Assembly (NCBI GenBank): GCA_031425155.1
Contig: JANPIV010000012.1
Span: 1-64,000 of the forward strand
Direction of reading: 5' to 3'
Source of the DNA: M3007 sp031425155
GTDB taxonomy: Bacteria; Bacteroidota; Bacteroidia; Chitinophagales; Saprospiraceae
Length of the DNA stretch: 64,000 nucleotides
The translations under genes and the position numbers were made by a program. The notes under the pieces were generated by a model, which saw nothing but the letters and a program-made list of their open reading frames with translations, did not search any database and was not told where the DNA came from. Position 1 is the first letter of the stretch; the number at the start of each line of letters is the position of its first letter. This document shows positions 48,663 to 57,515 of the stretch, piece by piece.

Positions 48663-49358
48663 ATGATAGAACTGAAAGATATTGAACGTTATTACCAGAA
48701 TGGAGCGACCAAAAGTTACATCCTGCGCTACGTAAACGCCCACATTGCCGAAGGCGAATTCGTGAGTATTATGGGTCCGAGCGGGTCGGGCAAGAGTACG
48801 CTGCTGCACATTCTGGGGATGCTGGATGAGCCCACGGCGGGCGAATACTGGTTTCTAGGTGAAGCAGTACACAAGTTCAATGAGCGGCGGCGCACGGAAC
48901 TGTACCAACAGTATATCGGCTTTGTGTTTCAGGCGTATCACCTCATTGATGACCTGACGGTGTACGAAAATTTAGAGACCCCTTTACTCTATAAAAAAGT
49001 GCCCAGTGTGGAACGTAAAAGCCGCATTGCCGATCTGCTCGACCGCTTTAATATGGTGGCTAAAAAAGACCTGTTCCCCAATCAGTTATCGGGTGGGCAG
49101 CAGCAGCTGGTGGGCGTAGCACGGGCCTTGATTGGCCGCCCGAAACTCATTCTGGCCGACGAACCAACGGGCAATCTGCAAAGTCCGCAGGCCAAGGAAA
49201 TCATGGAAATTTTCCAGAAACTAAACGAGGAAGATGGCGTGACGATCATCCAGGTGACGCACTCGGAGGACAATGCGCGCTATGGCAAACGCATCCTGCA
49301 TTTGAAAGATGGCCGGGTGGAAAACGAGGAGTTTATTAAAAAAGCGAAGCCAGTTTAA
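48663..49358 (+). CDS. ABC transporter ATP-binding protein (second, MacB/LolD type)
   Basis: Start at the ATG at 48663 (MIELKDIERYYQNGATKS), 231 residues. Walker A GPSGSGKS at 38-45, Q loop FVFQAYHLIDDLTVYENLE, signature LSGGQQQLVGVARAL (the usual QRVAIARAL is altered to QLVGVARAL), Walker B LILADEPTGNLQS and VTHSEDN. The catalytic glutamate is present; the D-loop reads NLQS where NLDS is usual. So it may be the less active partner in a heterodimer with the first ATPase. Both genes are on the same strand, 143 bases apart. Confidence 0.94.
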   Translation: MIELKDIERYYQNGATKSYILRYVNAHIAEGEFVSIMGPSGSGKSTLLHILGMLDEPTAGEYWFLGEAVHKFNERRRTELYQQYIGFVFQAYHLIDDLTVYENLETPLLYKKVPSVERKSRIADLLDRFNMVAKKDLFPNQLSGGQQQLVGVARALIGRPKLILADEPTGNLQSPQAKEIMEIFQKLNEEDGVTIIQVTHSEDNARYGKRILHLKDGRVENEEFIKKAKPV

Positions 49359-49367
49359 AACCAAGCA

Positions 49368-49862
49368 CTATGCGGCCTCTTCTTCGGTTTCAAAGACTTT
49401 ATCCACGGAAATGCTGATGTTCAAGACTTTATCTGTCAGCATTCCCGCATTAAAAGTCTCATAATCATCCGGCGAAGCATACACCACAACAGTTTGAATA
49501 GGCGGGATAATTAGCCAAACTGATTTTACGCCGGATTCAAAATACTGTACTGCCTTATTGTATTGATCTTGTACGCTTTGTGATGGAGAGACGATTTCGA
49601 TGACTCCCCGTGGTGGTTCAGTTATCTGGATTTTATCCTTACGAAAATTGATTTTCGTCTTCCGGGAAATGGCAATATCTGGCGTAGCGAGCCAACCAGA
49701 CAAGTTCAAGGATATTTCACTAAGAATGCGGTATTGATGGCGGTAAATAATGGCTAATTCAAAAATTAGATTGGCTTGGATGATTCCGTGGTTCAGGCTC
49801 GGCAATGGTTTTCCGCGTTCAATTTCGTAATCAGAAAGGGCTTCGACCATTGTATTTTCCAT
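49368..49862 (-). CDS. Uma2 family (PD-(D/E)XK-like) protein
   Basis: A 164-residue Uma2/DUF820 protein with the nuclease-fold core: DYEIERGKPLPSLNHGIIQ, PDIAISRKTKINF (conserved PD), PRGVIEIVSPSQSVQDQYNK (E-V-SP) and KAVQYFESGVKSVWLIIPP (KxxxYxxxGVxxYW). The core residues of the fold are kept. The family is abundant in Cyanobacteria and occasionally found in Bacteroidota; function is not known, although a nuclease is expected. It lies antisense between the second ATPase and the first permease, 9 bases from the ATPase stop, and is probably an insertion in the cluster. Confidence 0.85.
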   Translation of the reverse strand: MENTMVEALSDYEIERGKPLPSLNHGIIQANLIFELAIIYRHQYRILSEISLNLSGWLATPDIAISRKTKINFRKDKIQITEPPRGVIEIVSPSQSVQDQYNKAVQYFESGVKSVWLIIPPIQTVVVYASPDDYETFNAGMLTDKVLNISISVDKVFETEEEAA

Positions 49863-49927
49863 GTTTCGTTTATATTTTTAGTGCGAGGTAAAAGAAAGTA
49901 AACACAACAACAACAGCCAATCACGCC

Positions 49928-52369
49928 ATGCTACAAACCCAATTCCTCCTTGCCCTGCGCACCCTGCGCAAAAACCGCGTCTATGCCGCCATCAACATTT
50001 TTGGTCTGGCGGTAGGCGTGGCGGCCTGCTTGTTGCTCTTTCGGTTGGTGCATTACGAACTGAGTTTTGATACTTTCCACCGCAATTACGATCGGATTGT
50101 ACGGGTGGTGAGTTACAATTTTAACCCATCCGCCGGGGAGAGTTTTGGAGCGGGAATGCCGCTGCCCGCGACGGATGTGCTGCAAACTACGGTGCCGCAG
50201 TTTGCCGCCTTTGCGCGGATTCACCAGACCTGGCCGACCATCACGGTGCCGGATGCGCCGGGAAGTATGCTGGGTAAGAAATTCAGCACCGACGAGGACC
50301 ATGAAATGGGTATTTTCGTCGAGCCGTCTTTTTTCAAAATCTTTGATTTTCAATGGCTTGCGGGTGATGCGGAATCGGCTTTGGGGCAACCCAACTCGGT
50401 GGTGATGAGGGAGAGCATGGCCAAAAAATGCTTCGGTTCCTGGCAAGCCGCCGTGGGTAAAACGGTGGTGATGGATAACCTCTTAACCCTCGTGGTGCGT
50501 GGCGTGGTGGCTGATTTGCCGCCTAATTCCGATCTGCCGTTTCACGTAATGATCGCTTATGAAACAGTAAAAAGTTACCCGGATTTCTATAATTACCACC
50601 CCGGCTGGGGCAGCACCAGCAGCAATGACATGGCTTTCGCCCTGCTGAATAGTGCCGACCAGTTTGCCGCTGCCGAAGCTGTGGTCGGCACGGTTGGCCA
50701 GAAGGAATATGGTACTAATGGCAAACGGGGCAACACCCGCGTCCACCACCTCCAACGCCTGGCCGATGCGCACTTCGACGACCGTTTTGAAAGCATTGGC
50801 ATCACCCAAACCAGCAAATCGCGGCTGGCGGTGCTGTCGGCGATTGGGCTGCTGATTCTGATTATGGCTTGTTTCAATTTCATAAATCTGGCGACCGCCC
50901 AAGCCGCCGGACGCGCCCGCGAAGTGGGGGTGCGTAAGACATTGGGTAGCAGTCGCGGTCAACTGATTCGCCAGTTCATGAGCGAGACCACCATCATTGT
51001 GTTGACGTCGGTGGCACTTGGCAGCGGGTTGGCCGCTTTGTTAGCCTCGCAACTGAAACGCATTTCCGACGTGCCGGACAGTGTGCCTTTCCTCACTGAC
51101 CCGATGGTACTGGGTTTTCTGGGCCTCACCACCCTGGTTGTGAGCGTAGTTTCCGGGGCTTATCCGGCCTTGGTATTGGCCAGTTTCAATCCCGTACGGG
51201 CCTTGAAAAATGACCTTTCGGCACGGGCTATCGGCGGCGTATCTCTGCGTAAAGCCTTGGTAGTGTTGCAGTTCGTGATTGCGCAAGCCCTGATCGTCGG
51301 AACAATCGTGGTCATTAATCAGATGGAATTTATCCGTAAAAAAGATTTGGGCTTTCAGCCTGCGCTGGTGTACGATGTCTTTGGCATCAGTTCAGATAGT
51401 TCCAGTCTGGCGCGGTTAGAAACTTTCAAACGTAAACTGCTGGAAATACCAGCCATAGAAATGGTGAGTTTCGCCAGTGATGTGCCATCTTCGGGCAATA
51501 ACTGGTCGTCCAATTTCGCCCTGGGACGCGGTGGGGAGGATTCTCCGACCAACACCGAACTCAAATTCGTGGATGCCGACTATTTCAAAACCTACGGCCT
51601 GCGCTTTGTGGCGGGCCACGGCATGGCCCCCAGCGATACCATGCGCGAAGCCGTGGTGAATCAGACGATGTTGCGCAAACTCGGCATCAGCAATCCCGAA
51701 GAGGCTTTAACCAAAGAAATTCGCCTGGGCAGTGGCAAATGGATGCCCGTCGTCGGCGTGGTGGAAGACTTTCACGCGCACTCCGTCCACAAAACGATTG
51801 AGTCGCTGCTCATCACTACGCGCAAAGAATATTTCAGTACGGCGGGCATCAAAATTCGTCCCGAAAAAATGGACGTCACCGTGGCCAGCATCCAGAAAGC
51901 CTTCGAGGCTACTTTCCCGGAGCAGGTGTTTACGGGCAAATTTCTGGACGAGAGCATCGCCGAATTTTATAAAGACGAACAACGTTTTTCCGCCATGTGT
52001 AAGGGCTTTGCGGGACTGGCGATCTTGATTTCCTGCCTGGGCTTATTTGGTCTGGCGACACACATGGCGCGGCAGCGCACCAAGGAAATTGGCGTGCGCA
52101 AAGTGCTCGGTGCCAGCGTGAGTAGTATCACGGGCCTCCTGGCCCGTGACTTTATAAAACTAGTGGTTATTGCCATCGTCATCGCCTCGCCACTGGGCTG
52201 GTGGGCTATGCAAAAATGGCTGGAAGATTTTGAATACCGCATTGATATTCAATGGTGGATGTTCGTACTGGCGGGGTCAGCGGCTATTCTGGTGGCTTTC
52301 CTGACGGTGAGTTTTCAAAGTATTAAAGCGGCGTTGGTCAATCCGGTAAAATCGCTGAAAAGCGAGTAA
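49928..52369 (+). CDS. MacB/FtsX-type ABC permease 1
   Basis: An 813-residue double-length permease: N-terminal membrane helix (about 20-41, INIFGLAVGVAACLLLFRL), periplasmic MacB_PCD-like domain, first FtsX domain with GRAREVGVRKTLGSSRGQL (~330-350), helices to ~430, a second helix and periplasmic domain, and a second FtsX domain with RQRTKEIGVRKVLGASVSS near 710. The end is NPVKSLKSE. It should work with the two ATPases and adaptor as a mechanotransmission exporter. Substrate is unknown. The DNA holds a perfect hairpin at 52129-52148, shared with permeases 3 and 4. A hairpin follows the stop. Confidence 0.94.
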   Translation: MLQTQFLLALRTLRKNRVYAAINIFGLAVGVAACLLLFRLVHYELSFDTFHRNYDRIVRVVSYNFNPSAGESFGAGMPLPATDVLQTTVPQFAAFARIHQTWPTITVPDAPGSMLGKKFSTDEDHEMGIFVEPSFFKIFDFQWLAGDAESALGQPNSVVMRESMAKKCFGSWQAAVGKTVVMDNLLTLVVRGVVADLPPNSDLPFHVMIAYETVKSYPDFYNYHPGWGSTSSNDMAFALLNSADQFAAAEAVVGTVGQKEYGTNGKRGNTRVHHLQRLADAHFDDRFESIGITQTSKSRLAVLSAIGLLILIMACFNFINLATAQAAGRAREVGVRKTLGSSRGQLIRQFMSETTIIVLTSVALGSGLAALLASQLKRISDVPDSVPFLTDPMVLGFLGLTTLVVSVVSGAYPALVLASFNPVRALKNDLSARAIGGVSLRKALVVLQFVIAQALIVGTIVVINQMEFIRKKDLGFQPALVYDVFGISSDSSSLARLETFKRKLLEIPAIEMVSFASDVPSSGNNWSSNFALGRGGEDSPTNTELKFVDADYFKTYGLRFVAGHGMAPSDTMREAVVNQTMLRKLGISNPEEALTKEIRLGSGKWMPVVGVVEDFHAHSVHKTIESLLITTRKEYFSTAGIKIRPEKMDVTVASIQKAFEATFPEQVFTGKFLDESIAEFYKDEQRFSAMCKGFAGLAILISCLGLFGLATHMARQRTKEIGVRKVLGASVSSITGLLARDFIKLVVIAIVIASPLGWWAMQKWLEDFEYRIDIQWWMFVLAGSAAILVAFLTVSFQSIKAALVNPVKSLKSE
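52129..52148 (+). repeat. Coding palindrome shared by three permeases (copy 1)
   Basis: CACGGGCC, loop TCCT, GGCCCGTG in the codons for ITGLLARD of permease 1. The same hairpin occurs at the same codon positions in permeases 3 (57180-57199) and 4 (59694-59711), but permeases 2 and 5 encode the same region with different, non-palindromic codons. Confidence 0.85.
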
Positions 52370-52370
52370 G

Positions 52371-52425
52371 TACCGGCGGGTTTAGCCGCCATTTCTACCC
52401 ACATCGGCGGCTAAACCCGCCGGTA
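52371..52425. repeat. 20-base inverted repeat after permease 1
   Basis: TACCGGCGGGTTTAGCCGCC at 52371-52390 and its exact complement at 52406-52425, one base after the stop codon. Could weaken read-through or protect the transcript; copy with a diverged right arm lies after permease 2. Confidence 0.9.
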
Positions 52426-52437
52426 CAATCAGTTACC

Positions 52438-54891
52438 ATGTTACAGAATTATCTCAAACTCGCCTTTCGCAACCTGTCAAAAAGCAGGCTCTATTCCACG
52501 CTCAATATCAGCGGTTTAGCCATCGGCGTAGCGGCGTGTCTGCTGATAATGCTATTTGTGGCCCACGAGTGGAGTTACGACCGCTGGAACCCGCTGGCCG
52601 ACCGCATTGTACGTCCAACGTACCAGATCAGAATCAACGGTTTTGAGGAAAATCATGGCAGCGTGGATGCCATCGTCGGGCCGGAAGCCGCAGCGAGTTT
52701 GCCGGAAATACAGGCTTGGTGCCGCATCCGAAATGCGGGTAATTGGCCTACGCGGCGGGAAGGGCAAAGTGAAGAGAGCAATCAGGAAGAAAAAGTGCTC
52801 GCCGTAGACAGCAGTTTTTTTGAAGTTTTTCCCTTAAAAATTCTGGCGGGCAATGAAAACCAAGGCTTGAATCAACCCGGTTTGCTGGCCATTTCGCGCA
52901 GTATGGCGGAGCGGTATTTTTCCTCGCCGGAGCAAGCCTTAGGCCAAACGCTGGTCATGGGCAGGGAAAACCAACGCCAGCAAATTTCCGTTGTTTTTGA
53001 AGATATTCCTGATAATACCCACTTTCACGCCGATGCGTTATTGCCGCTGACGGGCAATGAAGAGTTGAAAAATGCGCCACCATATTGGGGTTATAACAAT
53101 ATATATTTCACTTATTTTCTGCTGCGTAAAGGCACGGAAAAAGCGGCGTTCGCGGAGAAATTTACTGCGCTGGCGACTAATAAAGTTGGCAGTTTACTCA
53201 AAGATTTATTTGCCACTAGTACCGCCGATTTTGAAAAATCCGGAAAACTCGCCCGGTTCGATCTGCAAAACCTCACCGACCTCCACCTGCATTCTGCCAA
53301 ACAATCGGAACTGGCGGCCAATGGCAACATCCGGTACGTCTGGATATTCAGTGCCATCGCCTTTTTTATCCTGCTCATTGCCTGCATCAATTTCATGAAT
53401 CTCGCCACCGCGCGCTCCGCCGGACGCAGCCGCGAGGTGGGCGTACGCAAGGTGCTGGGCAGTACGCGCGGCGCATTGACCCGACAATTTCTGGCCGAAT
53501 CGCTGCTTTTGTCGGCTATTTCAATGACGCTGGCGATTGGCTTGGCGGCGGTGGCTTTGCCTGCTTTCAGCGAACTGGCTGGACGTCCTTTGGCTATGCC
53601 GTGGAGTAGCCCGATTTTCTGGACGGCGGTGTTGGGTGGTACGGCGGCGGTAGGTTTGCTGGCAGGCAGTTATCCGGCGTTTTTCCTGTCTGCTTTTCAG
53701 CCGATCAAGGTGTTGAAAGGCATTACCGGAACTTCGGGAAAAGGTAATTTTCGCAATGGTTTGGTCGTGTTCCAGTTTGCCATTTCAACGGTGCTGATTA
53801 TTTCTACCGTATTGGTTTACAGCCAGTTGCAGTACATGCAGCAAAAAAGTCTGGGTTTCGATAAAAGTCAGGTGGTACTCATAGAAAATGCCAACGCGCT
53901 GGGCGAACGGGCCACGATTCTGGAAACCGAAATGCGCCGAAATGCCCATGTAGAAAGCGTGACCAGAACCAATTATCTGCCCTTGCCCAACAAGGACCGG
54001 GGCAATTCTATCCTCTCGTCCACGCGAACGACGCGCGGTGCCAATACCGTGCTGCAACGCTGGCAAGTGGACGCCAACTACATTCGGACGCTCGGCATGC
54101 AGATTCAATCAGGTCGTGATTTCGACCCGGCTCGCGTCACCGACAGCGTGGCCATTATTGTCAATGAAATAGCGGCCAAACAACTCGGTTTCGCCGACCC
54201 TATCGGGCAAAAAATGTACCGCTCGAAGTCCAACGCCGTGGATTCCAAGCCGGAAGATTTTGAGGAATTGACCATTATCGGCGTGGTGCGCGACTTCCAT
54301 TTTGAAAGCCTGCACCACCCTATCGGCGGTTTGTATTTGCAACTTGGCCCTTCCAACGGTACTATTTGCCTGCGCATGGCTGGACAAGATGCCGCGCCCG
54401 TCATCGCTGATCTCGAACAAAAATGGCAATCTCTTACTCCTGACCGCCCGATCAGTTACCATTTTATGGACGAAACGCTGAATCGCAACTACGCGGCGGA
54501 GCAACGCGTTGGGCTGATCGCTTCGATTTTTGCCCTTTTGTCGGTGCTGGTGTCTTGCCTGGGCCTGTTCGGTCTGGCGGTCTTCGCTACGGAACAACGC
54601 ACCAAGGAAATTGGCATACGTAAAGTGCTGGGTGCGAGCGTGGCGGGCATTACCGGAATGTTGACGAAGGACTTTTTGAAATTGGTCGTAGTGGCCATCG
54701 TCATCGCTTCGCCGGTCGCTTATTGGGCGATGCACAAATGGCTGGCCGATTTTGCTTACCGCATGGAAATCCAATGGTGGATGTTTGTACTGGCGGGGTT
54801 AGCCGCCATGAGTATCGCCGTCCTAACAGTAGGTTCGCAGAGCATAAAAGCGGCTTTGGTCAATCCGGTGAAATCGCTGAAAAGCGAGTAA
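52438..54891 (+). CDS. MacB/FtsX-type ABC permease 2
   Basis: An 817-residue paralogue with the same double plan: first helix LNISGLAIGVAACLLIMLFV (~20-40), periplasmic domain, FtsX 1 with SREVGVRKVLGSTRGAL (~335-350), second periplasmic domain (EMRRNAHVESVTRTNYLPL) and FtsX 2 with EQRTKEIGIRKVLGASVAG near 715. It ends NPVKSLKSE as permease 1 does, and the last ~25 bases plus the first 20 after the stop are nearly the same in DNA. Starts 68 bases after permease 1, behind a hairpin. Presumed substrate unknown. Confidence 0.94.
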   Translation: MLQNYLKLAFRNLSKSRLYSTLNISGLAIGVAACLLIMLFVAHEWSYDRWNPLADRIVRPTYQIRINGFEENHGSVDAIVGPEAAASLPEIQAWCRIRNAGNWPTRREGQSEESNQEEKVLAVDSSFFEVFPLKILAGNENQGLNQPGLLAISRSMAERYFSSPEQALGQTLVMGRENQRQQISVVFEDIPDNTHFHADALLPLTGNEELKNAPPYWGYNNIYFTYFLLRKGTEKAAFAEKFTALATNKVGSLLKDLFATSTADFEKSGKLARFDLQNLTDLHLHSAKQSELAANGNIRYVWIFSAIAFFILLIACINFMNLATARSAGRSREVGVRKVLGSTRGALTRQFLAESLLLSAISMTLAIGLAAVALPAFSELAGRPLAMPWSSPIFWTAVLGGTAAVGLLAGSYPAFFLSAFQPIKVLKGITGTSGKGNFRNGLVVFQFAISTVLIISTVLVYSQLQYMQQKSLGFDKSQVVLIENANALGERATILETEMRRNAHVESVTRTNYLPLPNKDRGNSILSSTRTTRGANTVLQRWQVDANYIRTLGMQIQSGRDFDPARVTDSVAIIVNEIAAKQLGFADPIGQKMYRSKSNAVDSKPEDFEELTIIGVVRDFHFESLHHPIGGLYLQLGPSNGTICLRMAGQDAAPVIADLEQKWQSLTPDRPISYHFMDETLNRNYAAEQRVGLIASIFALLSVLVSCLGLFGLAVFATEQRTKEIGIRKVLGASVAGITGMLTKDFLKLVVVAIVIASPVAYWAMHKWLADFAYRMEIQWWMFVLAGLAAMSIAVLTVGSQSIKAALVNPVKSLKSE

Positions 54892-54892
54892 G

Positions 54893-54942
54893 TACCGGCG
54901 GGTTTAGCCGCCATTTTCACCTATATCAGCGGCTAAACCCGC
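54893..54942. repeat. Inverted repeat after permease 2 (diverged copy)
   Basis: Left arm TACCGGCGGGTTTAGCCGCC is identical to that after permease 1; right arm at 54929-54942 (GCGGCTAAACCCGC) is shorter, with gcaaata in place of the distal part, so 14 pairs remain. Confidence 0.88.
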
Positions 54943-54978
54943 AAATACCAGTTCACCAGCATCTTAAAATACACGGCC

Positions 54979-57420
54979 ATGCTCCGCAATTTCATCCGCA
55001 CCGCCTTCCGCAATTTCCGCCGCAACGGACTGTACACGAGCCTCAATCTGGCGGGATTGACCGTTGGTTTTGCTGGATTTTTGTTACTCGGCCTCTACAT
55101 TACTGATGAGCGGCGCTTCGATGCCCTGCACACCAAGGTTGACCGTATTTACCGGCTGGTGGAAGAAAAGACCGATGCGGATGGCAAAACGACGCGGGTG
55201 GCCGCCACCTCCTATTTAGCCGCCGAACGGAGCAAGCAAGACCTGCCGGAAATCGCCGAAATGGTCAAAATAGGGGCCGCCGGGCGTTCCAATGTATATA
55301 CCACCGATCCTAAGCAGGCCTTCCACGAAGTCATCTGGCACGCGGACGGCTCTTTCGGACAAGTCTTTGATTTTCAATGGGTATCGGGCGATCCAAAGAC
55401 GGCGTTCGTGGCTCCTTATTCGGTGGTGCTGACCCGCGAATTTGCCCGCCGCCTGTTTGGCACCGACCAGGTGTTGGGTAAGGCATTGACCATCGAAGAC
55501 TACCAACCGATGACGGTGACCGGTGTACTGGAAGATTTTCCCAAAAACTCATCTATTCATTTTAATCTGGCGGTCTCGACGGCCTCCTATGATGAGATGG
55601 ATTTTATGAAACGGGCGAAGCTGAGCGACTGGACATCCAACAACTTCCCAACCTGGCTGCTGCTGCAACCGGACGCCAACCCCGCTGCGGTGGAGACGAA
55701 ACTCAACACCCTGATCGCCGCCAATACGCCGCCCGGCCAGACCGGGAAACGCCATCACCGCCTGTTGCCGATGCGCGATATCCATTTCAAGGGCACGGGT
55801 ATCGAAGGGCTGAGCGACCGTATGGCCAACGCCGCTTACGTGACCGTACTGACCCTGGTCGCGCTGTTTTTGCTGGGCATCGCCTGCATCAATTACATCA
55901 ACCTGACCACGGCCCGTGCCGTCGGACGAGGCAAGGAAGTGGGCGTGCGCAAAGTGGTGGGCGCCGGACAAAGGCACATGGTCGGTCAGTTTTTGACCGA
56001 GACCTATTTGCTGGTGGCCGCCGCCTTCGTACTGGCCATTGGCTTGCTTCAACTCGTGCTGCCCGCTTTCAATGAATTTGCCGGCAAAGCCTTGATGCTC
56101 AACGCTTCCACCGATCCGACGATCTGGGCGGGCGCGGCAGGAACGGCTCTGTTGGTGGGTCTGCTGGCGGGTATTTACCCGGCCCTGTACCTGGCGCGGC
56201 TGCGGCCCACGATCCTTTTCAAAAATGTACTCCCCGGCAACTGGTGGGAGTTTTCCCTGCGGAAGGGCCTGGTGGTGGCCCAATTCGGTCTGTCGGCCCT
56301 GCTGATGATTGCCACCGGCGTGGTCTGGCGGCAGATGCGTTTTTTGGAAAATAAAGACCTTGGCTTCACCCGTGAACAATTGGTGGTCGTGGACATCAAT
56401 AGTGGCAAGGTGCGGCGCGATTTTCAAACTGTTAAGGCGGGCTACGCCCAAATTCCGGGCGTAGAAGCGGTCAGTGTAACTTCCAGAGTACCAGGTGAAT
56501 GGAAGAATCTGCCGCAGATAATCGTCCGTCGGGAGGGCGCGGACGTGCAGACCGAAACGAAAACCGCCGCGTTGATCCTGGCGGATGAGGATTTCCTGAA
56601 CACCTATCAGGTGCCCTTGTTGTCGGGGCGCAATTTTGAACCCAACGGAACGGATTCTGCGGCGGTCATGCTCAATGAAAGTGCCGCCGCCCTGCTGGGC
56701 ATCACCGAACCCAGTGGGCAATGGATCACCATCCCTTCGGCGATCTTTTCCGGCACCAATTACCCCCTGGACCAACCGTTTAAGGCCCAGGTGGTCGGCA
56801 TCGTGCGCGATTTTCACTTCCGCAGCTTACGCGAAAAAATTGCGCCCCTGGTCCTGGGCACCCGCCGCAATCCGGTGCATGCCATAGACTATTTTACGGT
56901 GCGTCTGCAGGCCGCCAACGCCCAAAACGTGCTGCCCCGTTTGGAAGCGGTCCTCCGCGCCACCGATCCCGGTCATCAGTTCGAGTGGCATTTCCTGAAC
57001 GAGCAGTGGGCCTTGTTCTACCAGGAGGACGTGCGTCGGCAAAAGATACTAACCGCCTCGGCAAGCGGGGCGATCTTTATTGCCTGTCTGGGTTTGTTTG
57101 GGCTGGCCACTTTTGCCGCCGAGCGGCGGCGTAAGGAAATCGGCATCCGCAAGGTGCTGGGCGCGAGTGTGAGCAGTATCACGGGCCTCCTGGCCCGTGA
57201 CTTCCTGAAACTAGTCGTGATCGCCATTGTCATCGCCTCACCGCTGGCGTGGTGGGCCATGCAACGCTGGTTGCAAGATTTCGCCTATCGTATTGATCTG
57301 CAATGGTGGATGTTCGTGGCGGCTGGTTTGGCGGCTATTGCTATTGCCTTTTTGACGGTGAGTTTTCAGAGTGTAAAAGCGGCGTTGACCAATCCGGTGA
57401 AGTCGCTGCGGAGCGAATGA
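54979..57420 (+). CDS. MacB/FtsX-type ABC permease 3
   Basis: An 813-residue member: first helix SLNLAGLTVGFAGFLLLGLY (~20-40), periplasmic domain, FtsX 1 with GKEVGVRKVVGAGQRHM (~325), second periplasmic domain (GVEAVSVTSRVPGEWKNLP), FtsX 2 with RRRKEIGIRKVLGASVSS near 715, end NPVKSLRSE. Only distantly similar to permeases 1, 2, 4 and 5 in the periplasmic parts, but the C-terminal ~100 residues are close, and the codons share the CACGGGCC hairpin with 1 and 4. Starts 88 bases after permease 2. Confidence 0.94.
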   Translation: MLRNFIRTAFRNFRRNGLYTSLNLAGLTVGFAGFLLLGLYITDERRFDALHTKVDRIYRLVEEKTDADGKTTRVAATSYLAAERSKQDLPEIAEMVKIGAAGRSNVYTTDPKQAFHEVIWHADGSFGQVFDFQWVSGDPKTAFVAPYSVVLTREFARRLFGTDQVLGKALTIEDYQPMTVTGVLEDFPKNSSIHFNLAVSTASYDEMDFMKRAKLSDWTSNNFPTWLLLQPDANPAAVETKLNTLIAANTPPGQTGKRHHRLLPMRDIHFKGTGIEGLSDRMANAAYVTVLTLVALFLLGIACINYINLTTARAVGRGKEVGVRKVVGAGQRHMVGQFLTETYLLVAAAFVLAIGLLQLVLPAFNEFAGKALMLNASTDPTIWAGAAGTALLVGLLAGIYPALYLARLRPTILFKNVLPGNWWEFSLRKGLVVAQFGLSALLMIATGVVWRQMRFLENKDLGFTREQLVVVDINSGKVRRDFQTVKAGYAQIPGVEAVSVTSRVPGEWKNLPQIIVRREGADVQTETKTAALILADEDFLNTYQVPLLSGRNFEPNGTDSAAVMLNESAAALLGITEPSGQWITIPSAIFSGTNYPLDQPFKAQVVGIVRDFHFRSLREKIAPLVLGTRRNPVHAIDYFTVRLQAANAQNVLPRLEAVLRATDPGHQFEWHFLNEQWALFYQEDVRRQKILTASASGAIFIACLGLFGLATFAAERRRKEIGIRKVLGASVSSITGLLARDFLKLVVIAIVIASPLAWWAMQRWLQDFAYRIDLQWWMFVAAGLAAIAIAFLTVSFQSVKAALTNPVKSLRSE
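57180..57199 (+). repeat. Coding palindrome shared by three permeases (copy 2)
   Basis: The hairpin described at 52129-52148, here in permease 3, identical in all 20 bases. Confidence 0.85.
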
Positions 57421-57515
57421 TTTGATCACGTCCTAAGCGAGAGAAAGTCGCTGCTAAGCGCGTGAATTTACAGTTTTAAAACATTGATTTTCAATGAATT
57501 AAAAAATTCGGGACG

